This document shows, piece by piece, positions 52,755 to 63,873 of a DNA stretch of 64,000 nucleotides; position 1 is the stretch's first letter; each line of letters begins with the position of its first letter. This stretch comes from Podospora pseudocomata (taxonomy: Eukaryota > Ascomycota > Sordariomycetes > Sordariales > Podosporaceae). Location: contig NC_085890.1 of NCBI RefSeq assembly GCF_035222375.1, positions 2,170,001-2,234,000 on the forward strand, read 5' to 3'. The notes beneath the pieces are model-generated. The model ran no database searches. It was not told the origin of the DNA and saw only the letters and a list, made by a program, of their open reading frames with translations. Position numbers and translations under genes: made by a program.

Positions 52755-55514
52755 ATGAACCACTGTCATGGGCAGCTTCCCATGCGTGATTTTATGGGAC
52801 CCAGCGATGCACCACAAATCTCCTTCGAGGATGACCTGTTCTCTTACCTCCTATCTGATGTTCAAGATGAAGGGGTAGCTTTCGATTCAAATCATGCCTC
52901 TTACGAATATGATTTCCCCCCTATTCACGCCACAAGCGACGCCACGAATGTGCCAATTAGCGGATTGGCGTTTCCTATCAACATCGCTTCACCGCCCTCA
53001 CCGCTTCCCGAACATCCGGTTCCGAACCAGGGCTGGAGAGACTCACTCCGTTCCCACAACTTTCTAATACCTACAGTAAATTATTCGGGCGCCGTCTCCA
53101 ATCCATTTGCGATTTCCTTGGGCATGAATGACGCAAACACTTATATATCGGTCCCCGGACAGCGGCGTGAATCCGAGCCACGGTATCTTGTCCCAAATGA
53201 GACTCATACCCATGACAACTTCATCCCTTGTATGGGCCTCCAATTGGATATCCCAGGTAGTGGAACGGTCTTCCTTCCCGAAGAAGACCCCGATCGGTAT
53301 GACCTCGAGGAAGTTTTCAGCATGTTCTACCAAGGGAACAGAAACCTTCAGAGAATGTCGCCGCAGCTCATTGAAGCGACCCTGGGCATCCCACCAGACT
53401 CTAATGATTCCCAACACCTGATATGTTCCCAGAACAATGAGCGTCAGTCGGACCAGGACTCAGCCACTCTCGACGCCCTTTCCGCGCAGCCGCAGATACC
53501 ATCAAGCCCTTCTACACTAGCACAGTCGCCAGATGCTTTATCGGAACCTGCTACAAGCCTCTCGGCACCTCAAAGAGACCGTGGCATCCCTTTCACTTCT
53601 AGACCCAGACTTCTGGTGGCTCCTCCGGGCTTCAGTCATTCGCATATCCTGGTCATTACCAGCAACCCTGAGTCATTGCCGGCATCGCTGTGGGATGGAG
53701 CGCGGCTTGCCGAACTGGAGAAGGACATAAGGTTGAAGGCCTTAGATATCGAATCCCAAATACCAAACAGTCAAGATAGCAGTTCACGCGATTTCAATCA
53801 GAAACGACAGCGAGTCGATAACCAATCCCAGTCCAATAGCACGCAAAAAGTCTCGAAAGCCAGCGGCGTACCGACAATAAGCTCCTATCCTGCTCTGTTT
53901 CCATGTCCTGCTTCTGTTCCAACTTCAGATCCTCTCCCAAGTGCCATGCCTCACAGCCGTGTTCCTAAGCGCAAGGCGAATGCCGAACGACAAGCCACTA
54001 GTCAAGTCAAGAAGGAAAGCACTTGCTTACTATGCCGAGTAATGAGGGAAAAGGTCTGTACACATACCAGTACAAACACTCCCGCCTCCGTTTTTGCTCA
54101 CACGTTTGCAGTGTAGCGATGGCACACCATGCCTACGATGCGTCAGAGTATTGCAGAATGAGAGATCGATACTACGTGTGCCATGTCAGCCAGCAACACT
54201 AGACGATATTGAGCTTTATAGGCGGCGTGAGTATTTGTGCACCTACGCTCTTGATCGATCGCTAATCCTCTAGGCACTCAAATCGGTCTTTTCGTTTATT
54301 ATTACGAGCAGAGCAGCGAATCGGATCTGCCACGGCGCAGCGCGAGTATCGTCGATACCAATCCACTGGAATCACAATTAAGTCAAAACTGCCCGCTGAC
54401 GGTCGCCGATACGTTCGCGGTTCATGAGTTTGGTACGTTCCAGCGATTCGCCCCAAATCTTCTGAACGATGCCAATCGGGAAAGGGAACTCGCCACCCAA
54501 CATGCACCGACTTCAGAGGACTTGAGCAAGAGTGGTGTTCTCGCTCGATACTTGGAGTTGCACTTGGCATCCATCATCGAGACGCTGGGCACAAACAACA
54601 GCTTCATTGCTACTACTCTCAAGGTAGCTGAGAGGTATAGCAGGCCAACAGGGTCGAAGACACGTGTAAGCTATCCGCACCGAAGTATGTGCGGTTATGC
54701 AGAAGCTGACAGTAATTCCCCCTGTGTCCAAAGACAATGTTACGGCATGCTTTGTACATCTTTGCCGCAAGATTCCTACGCCGGACCTACTGGGTACAGG
54801 TTGATACAGTGACTGAGAACTACAGAGTAGCGTGGATGGACGCGCCGTGGCGAGCGTTGCCTGTTTCAACACCAAGGTCACTTGCTGAAGCAGAGACTCT
54901 CAACGACATACTGAAGGATCACTTGCGCTTCTTGGAGAAGTCCGTCATCCACGCCTTCACCAAGAAGATTTATGCTAGGAAAAAGGAGGACTGGTTTGAG
55001 ATCTTTCTAGTCACCTTCATCTTCCAAGTCATCCTCAGCGAGAATCTCGAGATGAGCTTTTACAGTCATTTCCCAGGGCTCGTACGTATTCGACTTCTCA
55101 TTCAGCTTCTTTACTAACACCACTTGAGGATGACAACCTGCTAACCCAGATTAGGAGAAGCCCATCGAGTGCCCCTGGTCAACCTTTGGAGGGCTTCGAA
55201 GCTATTCCTCCAAGAGAATTGCTTCTTACTTTTCCGCAATCAATGGTCGTGATCCATTCTTGAAGCCCGGTGCTAGAGCATGGGAAGGCTTCGGGGACAC
55301 CGAGCGCACGTACTTGGATCAGTGCGGGATTCTGTTGAAAGGTGTGCTCCTTTACAATCTTAACTAGGACTGATCGGATTACTTACACTGCTTCGCAGAG
55401 GGCTATACAAAACGGGATGATTTGGGATTCCGCAGGTCGGCTTCAATGGGAGATGCTGATTCTCCGGGGAGTTGGTGGAAATGGGCCGTGGAAACGATTC
55501 TTGGGAACGGCTAG
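52755..55514 (+). CDS. Zn2Cys6-type transcription factor with mid-protein zinc cluster
   Basis: Six exons: 52755-54053, 54112-54226, 54274-54665, 54734-55081, 55155-55341, 55399-55514; 818 residues in phase. The cluster straddles intron 1: CLLCRVMREKC then SDGTPCLRC and, 16 residues on, VPC, that is C-x2-C-x6-C-x5-C-x2-C-x16-C. Its place near residues 427-462, after a long acidic and Pro/Ser-rich N-terminus, and the long last spacing are marks of a fungal subgroup where the DNA-binding domain is internal. A basic stretch (PKRKANAERQATSQVKK) precedes it and probably serves as nuclear signal. The C-terminal part (RYLELHLASIIETL, RVAWMDAPWRALPVS, VIHAFTKKIYARKK, SWWKWAVETILGNG) is helical. The donor of intron 1 is GTCTGT. 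It is likely the pathway regulator of the neighbouring transporter and oxidase. Confidence 0.8.
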
Positions 55515-55742
55515 CATCTTCATGTGGTGTCTAGTTCTATTCATATACCACCTTTCAAACACTGGGACGAGCATGCAAAGTCTCTTATTCGCCGTTTGCT
55601 AGATGGGACAGGGATAGTGGAGAAGGTGACGTTTCACTTCTTTTTGGGATTGGCCGCCGACATTAACGAGATTAACGACTATCGCAGCAACCTCATTGCT
55701 GTGTATTATGACTGAATGGCAACGCAGTAGGATGATCGTTCT

Positions 55743-56823
55743 TCATCCATAAAATATCATGGCCCGCGTCTCAATACTCTCTCTTGGTCGTGCAGCCCCA
55801 TATCCTCGAAGGTTTGGTTGGATTGCGGCGTGTGGACAAACTGGCCAATATGATCAGTGGCCAATCGTTGGTTACTGACATATCCATCCTTACTTACCTC
55901 TGGAGCTGGTATCATCCGAATCGAAGATCTTGAATAGCAGCACCTCATTCTGCGACTGTTTGTCAAGAAAGTACCATTTATGGGCCGAGGATCGGTGGAC
56001 TTGTAGTGTTTCCGCGACGTTGTTCGGAAATACCGTGTCGGAAGGTATTATATCTTCCTCGATGTCAATGGTTCTGGCATCGCACAACCCCAACGGCCAG
56101 TCCTCGAGGTCAGAGAAGAACGGCCGCCATGAGCTTCGAGTTGGAGAGAGGTCAGCACCACATGGATGGCATGATCATGAGTGAGGCACCTGACTTTATG
56201 ATCTGCATCCTCCCAGAAAGCAATTGCTCGTCGAGGTTATGTTGCCGGACAATGTACACAGCTCTCTCGATCGCGCTGGCTGGAGAGGAGTCTGCCCAGA
56301 GGATTAGATCCACCTCTGGAGATCATCCAACTATCACTCACCAACATGGACACCACGGACAGGCTGCTCCAAGGTTGACTTCTCCCCGATGTTGCCCGGA
56401 AATTCGCGGTTCCTCTTCCGAGTCTTGGGTTGATCAGGATGTGCTGAACTGCTGACAGAAGACACTGCGTCCAACACGTACCTCTACATCAAAGACGACG
56501 ACTTTCTTGGCCTCGAATCTTTCTGTCAGAAACGCTTCCATTTCCTGAATGTAGCGCTGCTCGATCTCGCTGCCGGACTTCACGCTCTCATAGTTGAACT
56601 GGTCATCCAGGGTTTGTTCCGCCACCTCGAAGCCATTTTCGTCGAGGCTGAATGTTGCTACCTCGCTTCTGATGTTGGTGACGGTGATATCGGCTGGGAT
56701 ATGGACGTGATTAGTTGAAGAATTTCCTTGCAAAAACTCCGGTGGGAGGCAGCAGAAATACGGCTTTTCGTTTTTGTATGGTGGCTTGTCAAGGTAGAAC
56801 ACTGTTGCTATTGCTGTCTCCAT
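55743..56823 (-). CDS. CmcJ/GA4-desaturase-like fungal oxidoreductase (2OG-type superfamily)
   Basis: Five exons, 56823-56482, 56423-56342, 56291-56195, 56133-55898 and 55840-55743, encode 284 residues. The N-terminus METAIATVFYLDKPPYKNEKPYF, the block TRKRNREFPGNIGE followed by QPVRGVHVDSSPASAIERAV (His-x-Asp), IINSWRPFFSDLEDWPLGLCDARTID and the C-terminal CPHAAIQPN then PRESIETRAMIFYG are the signature of the fungal family named after cephalosporin CmcJ and gibberellin GA4 desaturase. These proteins oxidise, desaturate or methoxylate secondary metabolites; HVD and a distal His (CPHAA) may be metal ligands. Length is typical. Splice sites are GTACGT, GTGAGT, GTCAGG and GTAAGT. Convergent with the regulator; together with the MFS gene it forms a small metabolic set. 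Confidence 0.85.
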
Positions 56824-57636
56824 GTTGTATAGCAAAACATCAATCTCTAGAAGATTTGTGTTGAGAATGATGATAACCACCAACGCATCAACGATTCGAC
56901 AAACGAAACAGCACAAAGACCCAACTACCAAGCAGAGCCGCATATTACCTAAAGCCTTCGGCAGCCCTCCGTGGAGAAAGCTGTTGATGGCGTTCTCGTG
57001 GGGTAATTCCACACTTGTTCAGTAACCGTGTGCCAAGCCGTCGTGGTTTCAACCGAGTGGTGTCAGGAAGATAGCCCATGCAACTCTCATTGGCTTCCAG
57101 GCAGGTTTCCCCCATGTAGGGAGTTTCTTGGCGTTGCTGCACTCTTCACCGATGCTGCAGGTATCCCTCGTTAAATATATCTCTTATAATCCTTGGGCCT
57201 ACTGGTCTTTGACGCTAGACTGCAAGATTGTCGTCATCACCAACCATCAAGACAAGGCTCTGAAGACGGCAAATCATAGCACTGCCGGACACATCCTTCT
57301 AATGAAAAAATCGCTCACGAGACAGCATGGTGGTGCAGCCGGTGAGCAGTGTTGATCGGCGAGTTGTGTGAGGTCGCAGCCTGACATATGTGGGTTCCCC
57401 GCTTTGGGGGTTCCCAACTACTGTCACTGGCGTGAAGGATTGCTCAAAGGGACAACATGTGAAGAGCTTCTGCGGGCTTTGGAGGGTGTTGATCTGTAGA
57501 TTTATAGACACCAGGTTATGAGATTTAGTGCCCTCTTTTCTCCTCCTTCTGCTCGCATGAATCGATGCATTAAACATCTCTATCGCCAAAGCCAGACTAC
57601 AGCTTCTCAAATCCGTATACAAAGAGCCAATTCAAC
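56824..57636. other. Intergenic stretch, no gene seen
   Basis: About 800 bases between the oxidase start and the small gene at 57637. The in-frame extension upstream of the oxidase start is hydrophobic and unlike the family, so it is not included. Nothing else supported. Confidence 0.5.
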
Positions 57637-57908
57637 ATGGGCTTCATCGCCACAGGTACTCTCCCATTGCCTCCTTGTCACTGCACCGCTGCTTCTCAAC
57701 GCTAACACCAAGCCCTCGGTCACCAGAGGAACAGAAACAGCCATGGAAGAACTTTGCCCAGACCGGGGGAAGTAATGCCTCTTACGAGAAGCATCAGCTC
57801 TACCTCCAGACATCCGGAGGCAGACCCTGGAATGAGTGGTTGAAGGAGTACAAGGGGATTGTCGCTGCTCCGAGGACTCCGGCACCGCCTCCTGTCTCCG
57901 ATGACTAA
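57637..57908 (+). CDS. Small hypothetical protein (66 aa)
   Basis: Two exons, 57637-57655 and 57727-57908, joined over a 71-nt intron (GTACTC donor, CGCTAACACC branch, CACCAG acceptor). The product is MGFIATEEQKQPWKNFAQTG, then a polar middle with YEKHQLYLQTSGGRPWNEWLKEYKG and a Pro-rich tail ending PPVSDD. It is soluble-looking, without a signal peptide. The tiny first exon (19 nt) is typical of real fungal genes and hard to obtain by chance with a good branch site. Gly2 could be myristoylated but no Cys follows. Family unknown. Confidence 0.5.
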
Positions 57909-59951
57909 TCAACGTTGAGTGAAAGGGGGTTAAGGGAAGAGCGGAGTATTGTGTTTTTTTGTGCACTTTGCACTTTGCCAGTCTGCTATACAGCCTTCTG
58001 GCGTGATACTACGGTCAATTTAACAAGTCTTTCTATGCCATTCTCCGAGCGTGATATGAAAATGAAAACAAATTTGCCTTCAAAATATTGAACCTCTTTC
58101 GTCATGACAAAGAGTCCACTAGCGACCATCAGCAAAATGGCATCAAACCGGTGCCAGGTCCCGCCCTGCTCCGCATGTCGCCACTTCTCAGCCCCACATC
58201 CCCGGAGTTGTGGGTCACCAAACGACACCATTCCTCGGCCCCACATGCCCAGGCAGCCAAAAACCCGGCCGAAAAGCAGGCAGGCGAACAAAGCTCTCCC
58301 GGCCGCCACCTCTCCGCTGCCAACACAAAATACCTCCCTCTTCCACTCCACCAAAGAAAACAGGAATTGTCTCCCGACCTCATCCATTTGTTGTCACCTT
58401 TGCTTCGCCTGCACTTAGCTCCAGCATCTTTGCTTTTCCTGCCCCTTCATCTCGACAAAATATCACTTTTGCCTAACGGGTCGACTCTCCATGCTGACAA
58501 ATGGTGATAGGCGGTGCGGGTTCAAGAAGGCAGCCCCTATGAAATTGTTCCCTCGTCGGGCAGCGGTTGAATTGGGCTGAGGTTGAAGCGTTCACAAAGC
58601 AGATGAGAGCCAGTGATGCCCTCACCACCAGCTGGTTCGCTTGAGCGATATGCCATTCGATCATTTGTGGTGGGTGTTTGGGGATGGTGTGGTTATGGTA
58701 CGTTTGGCTTAAGAAATGGACTTGTGGGCATGCAAGAGTTCTTCCTTGCCGACTCGTACGGGAGGGTTGGGAGTTCGTTCACAATTTTCCAGTCGAATGG
58801 GGGGGGGCCAAACAGGGTGGTGTTTAATGTAAAGGGCGGGTCGATTATGGGGTCTTGAAGGGGATATATCTGTCATGGTATCCTGCTTGGATGGCTTCCT
58901 TTGTTAGATAAGGTTGATGGCTTGGTGGTATCAGTTAATTCCACTGTCTGGCTTGCTTGCTCCGCATATGGTGACTCACTAACATGTTTCACTCTACATG
59001 ACATACCGTGTCTCTTCTCCCTATCGCATCGAGCCTTAGTCCACATCCGGTGTGGTCGATGGGATGAGATGGTCTCATCTCATCTTATAACACGAGACCG
59101 TAGGAGGAGACAAATAAGCCAAAACGAACCCCCCATCTCATCCTGCATCTCATGGGGCGAAGGTTAACTTTTTAAGGCTTTTTTAGAGGCTTTTTTTTGG
59201 CCACCAAAAACATAATAATATTTGGATTTTTCCTCATGGGAACGTTGTGTGGGTTCCCAGTAAGGTTGGTAGCTGGGTAAGGGTGAGGTCGGTGGCCTGG
59301 GTGAGCGTGAGGGTGAGGGTTGCGGCTCTGTGGCCAATAACGCTGCCGGGATCTTAGGCCGGAAGAGCCACCGGAGGTCTTATAAACCGGTAAGATGAGA
59401 TAAATCGTAAGGGCAGTGGGATGAGCCAACACGAGGGCCATCTATCTTATCTTATCTCATTGGCCATCCTGCCCCGCATCCAACATCAAACCACTTAAAG
59501 TTTAGAGGGGAAGCGTAGGGTTGTGGTTAGGCTAATGCTTGTCCTGGAATTGCACCAGGGAAAAAGGCGTGGCAAACATGATGACCGCCGTCAGGACACT
59601 CTCAAAGTTGCTATGACCGGCGGTGGCCCCCGATGAAACGAAACTCCATAGAAAACGTCAACAGTTTTCAACGGCTCGATTGCGTGGCATCACATTGACT
59701 TGGTCAGGTTTTCAAATATGGGTAGAGTAGCGCCTTGGAGACGACCACATCCAGTCGGAGAAAACCTCACGGCACAAGGGCAATAAATCATTTTTGTCCA
59801 GCCGTAAAACTTTCTCTCACGACATCTAAAATTCTCTTTTCGAGTCACCAACACGACCTGATCAAATCCAAACCCATAATTCGACCCCTACATCCATCCA
59901 CAGGCATCCTCAGCCAAACCGACACCCCAAAGAACAAACCAAGATCAATCA
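57909..59951. other. Gene-poor region, short GATGAGA inverted repeat
   Basis: About 2 kb without a supported gene. GATGAGA-TGG-TCTCATC, an exact inverted repeat with a 3-base loop, lies at about 59063-59079; ATGAGATAA/TTATCTCAT-type words recur at about 59393 and 59448. They may mark the ends of a degenerate MITE of about 400 bases, but no target duplication is visible. Confidence 0.4.
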
Positions 59952-60286
59952 ATGGGTTCCGCCTCTAAAACCCTCCCAGTCGGCGAAAGAGTAGCCTTAA
60001 ATAAGCTAGAGTGGATCGACAAGAAAATAGATGAGGCTCAAAAATCTCTCGACAGGAGCTTCTTTTTTCTGCGACTGTGTCTCAATAGACAAAATACCGA
60101 GAATTGGGATCAAGAGGTGCGTACGTTCTTCTTTTACCTGTCCATCAACTGGGTTTCCCTTCTTTAAAGGCTAATCTACTGCAGGGGCTGATCGTCCGGC
60201 ATGCCTGGGCGAGCAGACGCATCTTGCAGCTCCGAGAGGACCGTGAGAGGGCGGAGGGTGAGAGATGTTCGGAGAACGGCTGCTGA
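59952..60286 (+). CDS. Small hypothetical protein (88 aa)
   Basis: Two phase-0 exons, about 59952-60116 and 60185-60286 (GTGCGT donor, GGCTAATCT branch, CTGCAG acceptor). The product starts MGSASKTLPVGERVALNKLEW, continues with a charged helix (DKKIDEAQKSLDRSFFFLRLCL) and ends REDRERAEGERCSENGC. No signal peptide or clear membrane helix. Gly2-Ser3 fits a myristoylation site. I do not recognise the family. It is one of few coding signals in the right-hand 6 kb. Confidence 0.45.
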
Positions 60287-60528
60287 GGGGAACGACAGGC
60301 AGTGAATCGGATGTGGTTTTGGAGATGGTCTACTTGGGATGGAGGGTCTGTGGTATCTTTTCTTGGGGGCAAGGGAACCAAAAATGAAGCGGGGCACATC
60401 TTCCAAGACTTCGGGCTTGCGATCTGCGATACCATCGTTTGGGAACGCGCAGGTATGCGCCACAAATGAAGCTGAGCTAATCAAAATCGTTGGGGTCTTG
60501 AGATGATTTCAGTGAAGTTGCTGGATTA

Positions 60529-60927
60529 GGGCGCGATCTTTTGGCCTGCAAAATGGGCCTTCAGAACGCTTTCTGATCTGACTTTCAGAGCCAGGCCATG
60601 GCCAGCTTGCCAGCAGTTGATCCACCTGTTCAGAAAGGCTATCTAGAAGCCTTAATCTTTTACGTAATAGTTATTGGTGGTGGCTGAAGTGTAAATAAGG
60701 CCCTGTAAGGCCCTAGGTAGTAGGTGTGGTGGGTTTGATGGGCGCTGTGGGCGCTGTGGGTGCGTTTAGAAAGCCTCGTCTGAATCGATTCACAGCGAAA
60801 ATGGTCTGAATATATCTAGACTGAAAGTAAAATAGCTGCTGAATTAATTCAGGGAAAAAAGATTATATTTCTGAATAGTTCAGAATGAATACATTCAGTA
60901 GGAATTTTGGACCAAAAGATCGCGCCC
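60529..60927. mobile_element. PIF/Harbinger-type MITE, about 399 bp, TTA target duplication
   Basis: The left end starts GGGCGCGATCTTTTGG and the right end is its exact reverse complement (CCAAAAGATCGCGCCC, ending at 60927). Both ends are flanked by TTA (60526-60528 and 60928-60930), the 3-bp duplication favoured by PIF/Harbinger transposases. There is no coding capacity. The inside contains subterminal TCAGAA/TTCAGAA-type words near both ends. Perfect terminal repeats over 16 bp suggest a fairly recent insertion. No autonomous partner is in the window. Confidence 0.8.
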
Positions 60928-60930
60928 TTA

Positions 60931-62848
60931 TATGTGGAATCATCTTTGTTACTATCCCCTTAATACATCCATCAAACAGACCATTATCACCCCAAGTGAG
61001 TCAGAGCTCCGAAAGAAATGCTCGAGACAGCAGAACCTTTTCAAATCATGTAGAATAAAGCCTGAAGAACGATCTAACGAAGAGACAAGGTGTTGAAAAT
61101 ATGGTTTGGGCGTGATGATCAAAGTTTATCGGAATGAAGGGATACGTCGTCCGGAAAACCTTGTGGGCGCACATTTGAAGAGAATTTCTCGTACAAATAT
61201 TCCGCCCTTATACGCAACATGTCGATCTTCTTTCTCACGGATGCATGACGTTAATCCACCCCTACCCGTTACCAAATCTGGCTTTCCTCCACCCATCCCC
61301 ACCTTTCCCAAACGACACCCATGTTTGGACAGCGGTGCCATGGCCGAGCTCCAACTGGCATATCGTGCAACATTGGTTGTGTTTACACACTCGCAAATCT
61401 TGCATGGTTCTCTGAGTTTTTATTTTCTAGACGTGGATTTTGTGGACACAAAGCTTTACTTGACGCACTCAGAAGTCAATATCACCAATGTCCACAGAAA
61501 GCAGACACATATCTCGCATTATCGTTACTATCTTATTCACTTCTTCATCCAGCCAGCCTCTGCTGTGAGATTTTCTTTTCTTCTCAAATTTCTCACTGTG
61601 GTTATCGTGTAGGAAATTCTTGTTTGAGTTTCTACACAGATTTACAAAGATTTTCCCCACTTCTCCAGTCCAGCTATCCACAATTGGCATAGATTGCCAC
61701 TCTCTCAAATTTCTGCTGAAGTCTGAGCTAAAAACAAGAACTCCCAGTCGACTTCAACTAGCCTTGATCTTGTCCTCAGCTTACTATCCCAAGATATTTC
61801 CTTTTCTCCCAACTCTCTTCACTTTCACGTCCCTAGCCTCAGTCTCAGCAAAGCTCCGTCGCCATGCCCTCAAATCTAAGAACCTCCACACTGTCTTCCG
61901 GGAACAGAAGAAAGATGATATTGTCGGAATCCTCAGTTGTCTTTAAGGTAATAGTCATCAGGACGGCACCAAAACTGGCAGCTCTCCAGAGCTCTGGCAT
62001 TTTGGGAAAGGCCTGTAGCTGTCAGGACAAAGACAACCTGGCCGCGAGGATATAGAGATGACTACCACAGACCCTGGTCACAGTTTTATCTGCCTCGGTC
62101 TTTCTGTCTTTACTGATATCTGGAAGTCGGAGAGATAGACGCCGAGTGGTGAGCAGAAACCGAAAAGACTGCAGTGTAGAGTTGTAGGTCTCCACATCTC
62201 CACATAATGGCGTGGGAAGGTCGAAAATGTTCAGCACCAGCTCATCATATCATGACAGGACCATTCAACATCCATCTAATAATCGTGATTACGAGACGCA
62301 TACTTCCAGCAGGGTTTCTGCCAGAACGACAGGAAATCGACTGGGCATCATTGGAAAACCAAAACAATCAGCACTATGCTAACAATACATGCCTTGTTCT
62401 TTCAAAAAGACAAAAACTATATTTAATCAGAATTACCCGTATATGGCACTTTTTGTTTGAGCGCAGCTAGCCTCTCCCGGGCCAGACGTTCCTCCTCATT
62501 TCTCATCTCCTGCAACTACCCAAGCATCTCGTCTTTTTATACGGCGTCAGCGATGTCCCAGGTTAGACCAGGTAAGTGCAGAAATAACATACAACTTTGA
62601 CGAGATTGGTGGGTCATCCCCCGCATTCTGTGCCACTCCAATGAACATATGGCTTGTGATCCGGATCTGGAGTTCGAGACAGCGGAGTCGTTCGGTGATA
62701 TCGCGCTGCAAATCCTCCGTCATTTTGGTGAGCTGGTTCGCGGTGGGATTAGCGTTGTCGTGTGGCTGCAAGAACACTGAGTCAGTTTCTGGTCGTGGAA
62801 GTGGTATCAAGAGTACGGTGGGACAAACCAAAACCACCTAGCGTGAAC
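60931..62848. other. Gene-poor region, no gene supported
   Basis: About 1.9 kb with overlapping short frames. A minus-strand frame near 62547-62740 has a helical segment (LTKMTEDLQRDITERLRCLE, then LQIRITSHMFIGV) that could be an exon or remnant, but it ends without splice signals I can use. Confidence 0.4.
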
Positions 62849-63341
62849 ATGAGAAAGCCAATCATAAGGGTGCAAGTGTGGAATATATTCAATACGACCA
62901 GGAGGTTCAACATCAGGCTGAAACAGATTGATGATATGCAGGAGGGTATTGCTGCTCAGTGTCGTGTCAAGGCGGAAGAGCTGAGAACCACGTCAGACCT
63001 GGTGAGTGACTACCTCTCCATCCCAACACACCAGTAGAGTCCTCTGGATCAGCTTCTCTACCCGCTGATTCACGAACTGACCGTCCGCTCAGTATTTGGC
63101 ACAACTGGCCCGGAATGAGGCTCGTAAAGCAGCTTCTTTAGCACACACCGCAACCAAACAAGCAAAGATCAGTAAACACATAGCCTTCATTGCAATAGTA
63201 TATCTTCCGATAATAGTTATTTCTGTAAGTAACCGTAATACTACCTAACTACATTATTACCGCCATTATATTATCCTTAAGTCATCGATAGTAATCAAAG
63301 TACCTCTACTCTCAAACGATATTCGCCACGCCGGTATTTAA
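62849..63341 (+). CDS. Possible fragment of a coiled-coil/membrane protein (CorA-like C-terminus)
   Basis: Three phase-0 exons can be joined: 62849-63001, 63093-63224 and 63282-63341 (donors GTGAGT and GTAAGT, acceptors CTCAG and TTAAG), about 114 residues. The text is a long charged helix (FNIRLKQIDDMQEGIAAQCR, VKAEELRTTSDL, LARNEARKAASLAHTATKQA) followed by one hydrophobic segment (HIAFIAIVYLPIIVIS). Helix-then-membrane order with a LP in the helix recalls the C-terminus of fungal CorA-like proteins, but the GxN-type motif and second helix are absent. It may be a remnant of such a gene or chance. Confidence 0.3.
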
Positions 63342-63873
63342 GTTTCAAAAGTAACTAGGTAAATGTCACGACGATGAATAAGATCCAGTAGGCCGAAGGC
63401 CCAGAGTTGATGATACCCAAATTAGTGGAATTGTGAGATGAAGGAGTAAAAGGAAAGTAAACAAATATCCACCCACTGATCCTGGCCTTATACCCAGACC
63501 TGCCTTTGATAGCTGAAAGCCATACCCCCTAAAGCCCCAAAAGCCCCACACAATGCGCACGCTCAGTGCCACACAGTTATCCACACAGTACAACAATCCA
63601 ATGCAACCAATCAGAGCCAACCAACCAACCAATCCACCCAGCCTGTCACGGGTAGCACAGGTTGAGAGGTTAATGACAGTAGTATTCAGCTAAGCTACGG
63701 TTTGGGCTCTATTCCGTCTGGTACGGGCAGGCTCTATTGTCAAGACGTAGCTCAAAGAGCTACAAACAGGTCTCGCGACAGCGAGATGCAAAATCTTTCT
63801 AATCGCATTGGCCCGTGCTCTGCACGTGCCAAGCTCCATCAGTGGATCAACGACGGTCACGGTGCAACCGCCG
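63342..63873. other. Intergenic stretch next to the transposase fragment
   Basis: Contains CCCCAAAAGCCCC-type and CCAACCAACCAA-type short repeats near 63530 and 63620. A plus-strand frame at 63702-63896 may include decayed transposase text (ARAKLHQWINDG) but cannot be aligned with confidence. Confidence 0.35.

Noticed and set aside
55524-55715. Frame after the regulator's stop (HIPPFKHWDEHAKSLIRRLL)
   Set aside because: Considered as an additional last exon of the regulator, but there is no in-phase donor before 55512 and the regulator reads to a clean stop; kept out.
63366-63632. Hydrophobic 88-codon minus-strand frame
   Set aside because: The hydrophobic content follows from CCAA- and CCCC-rich repeats on the plus strand; no start context or homologous motif.
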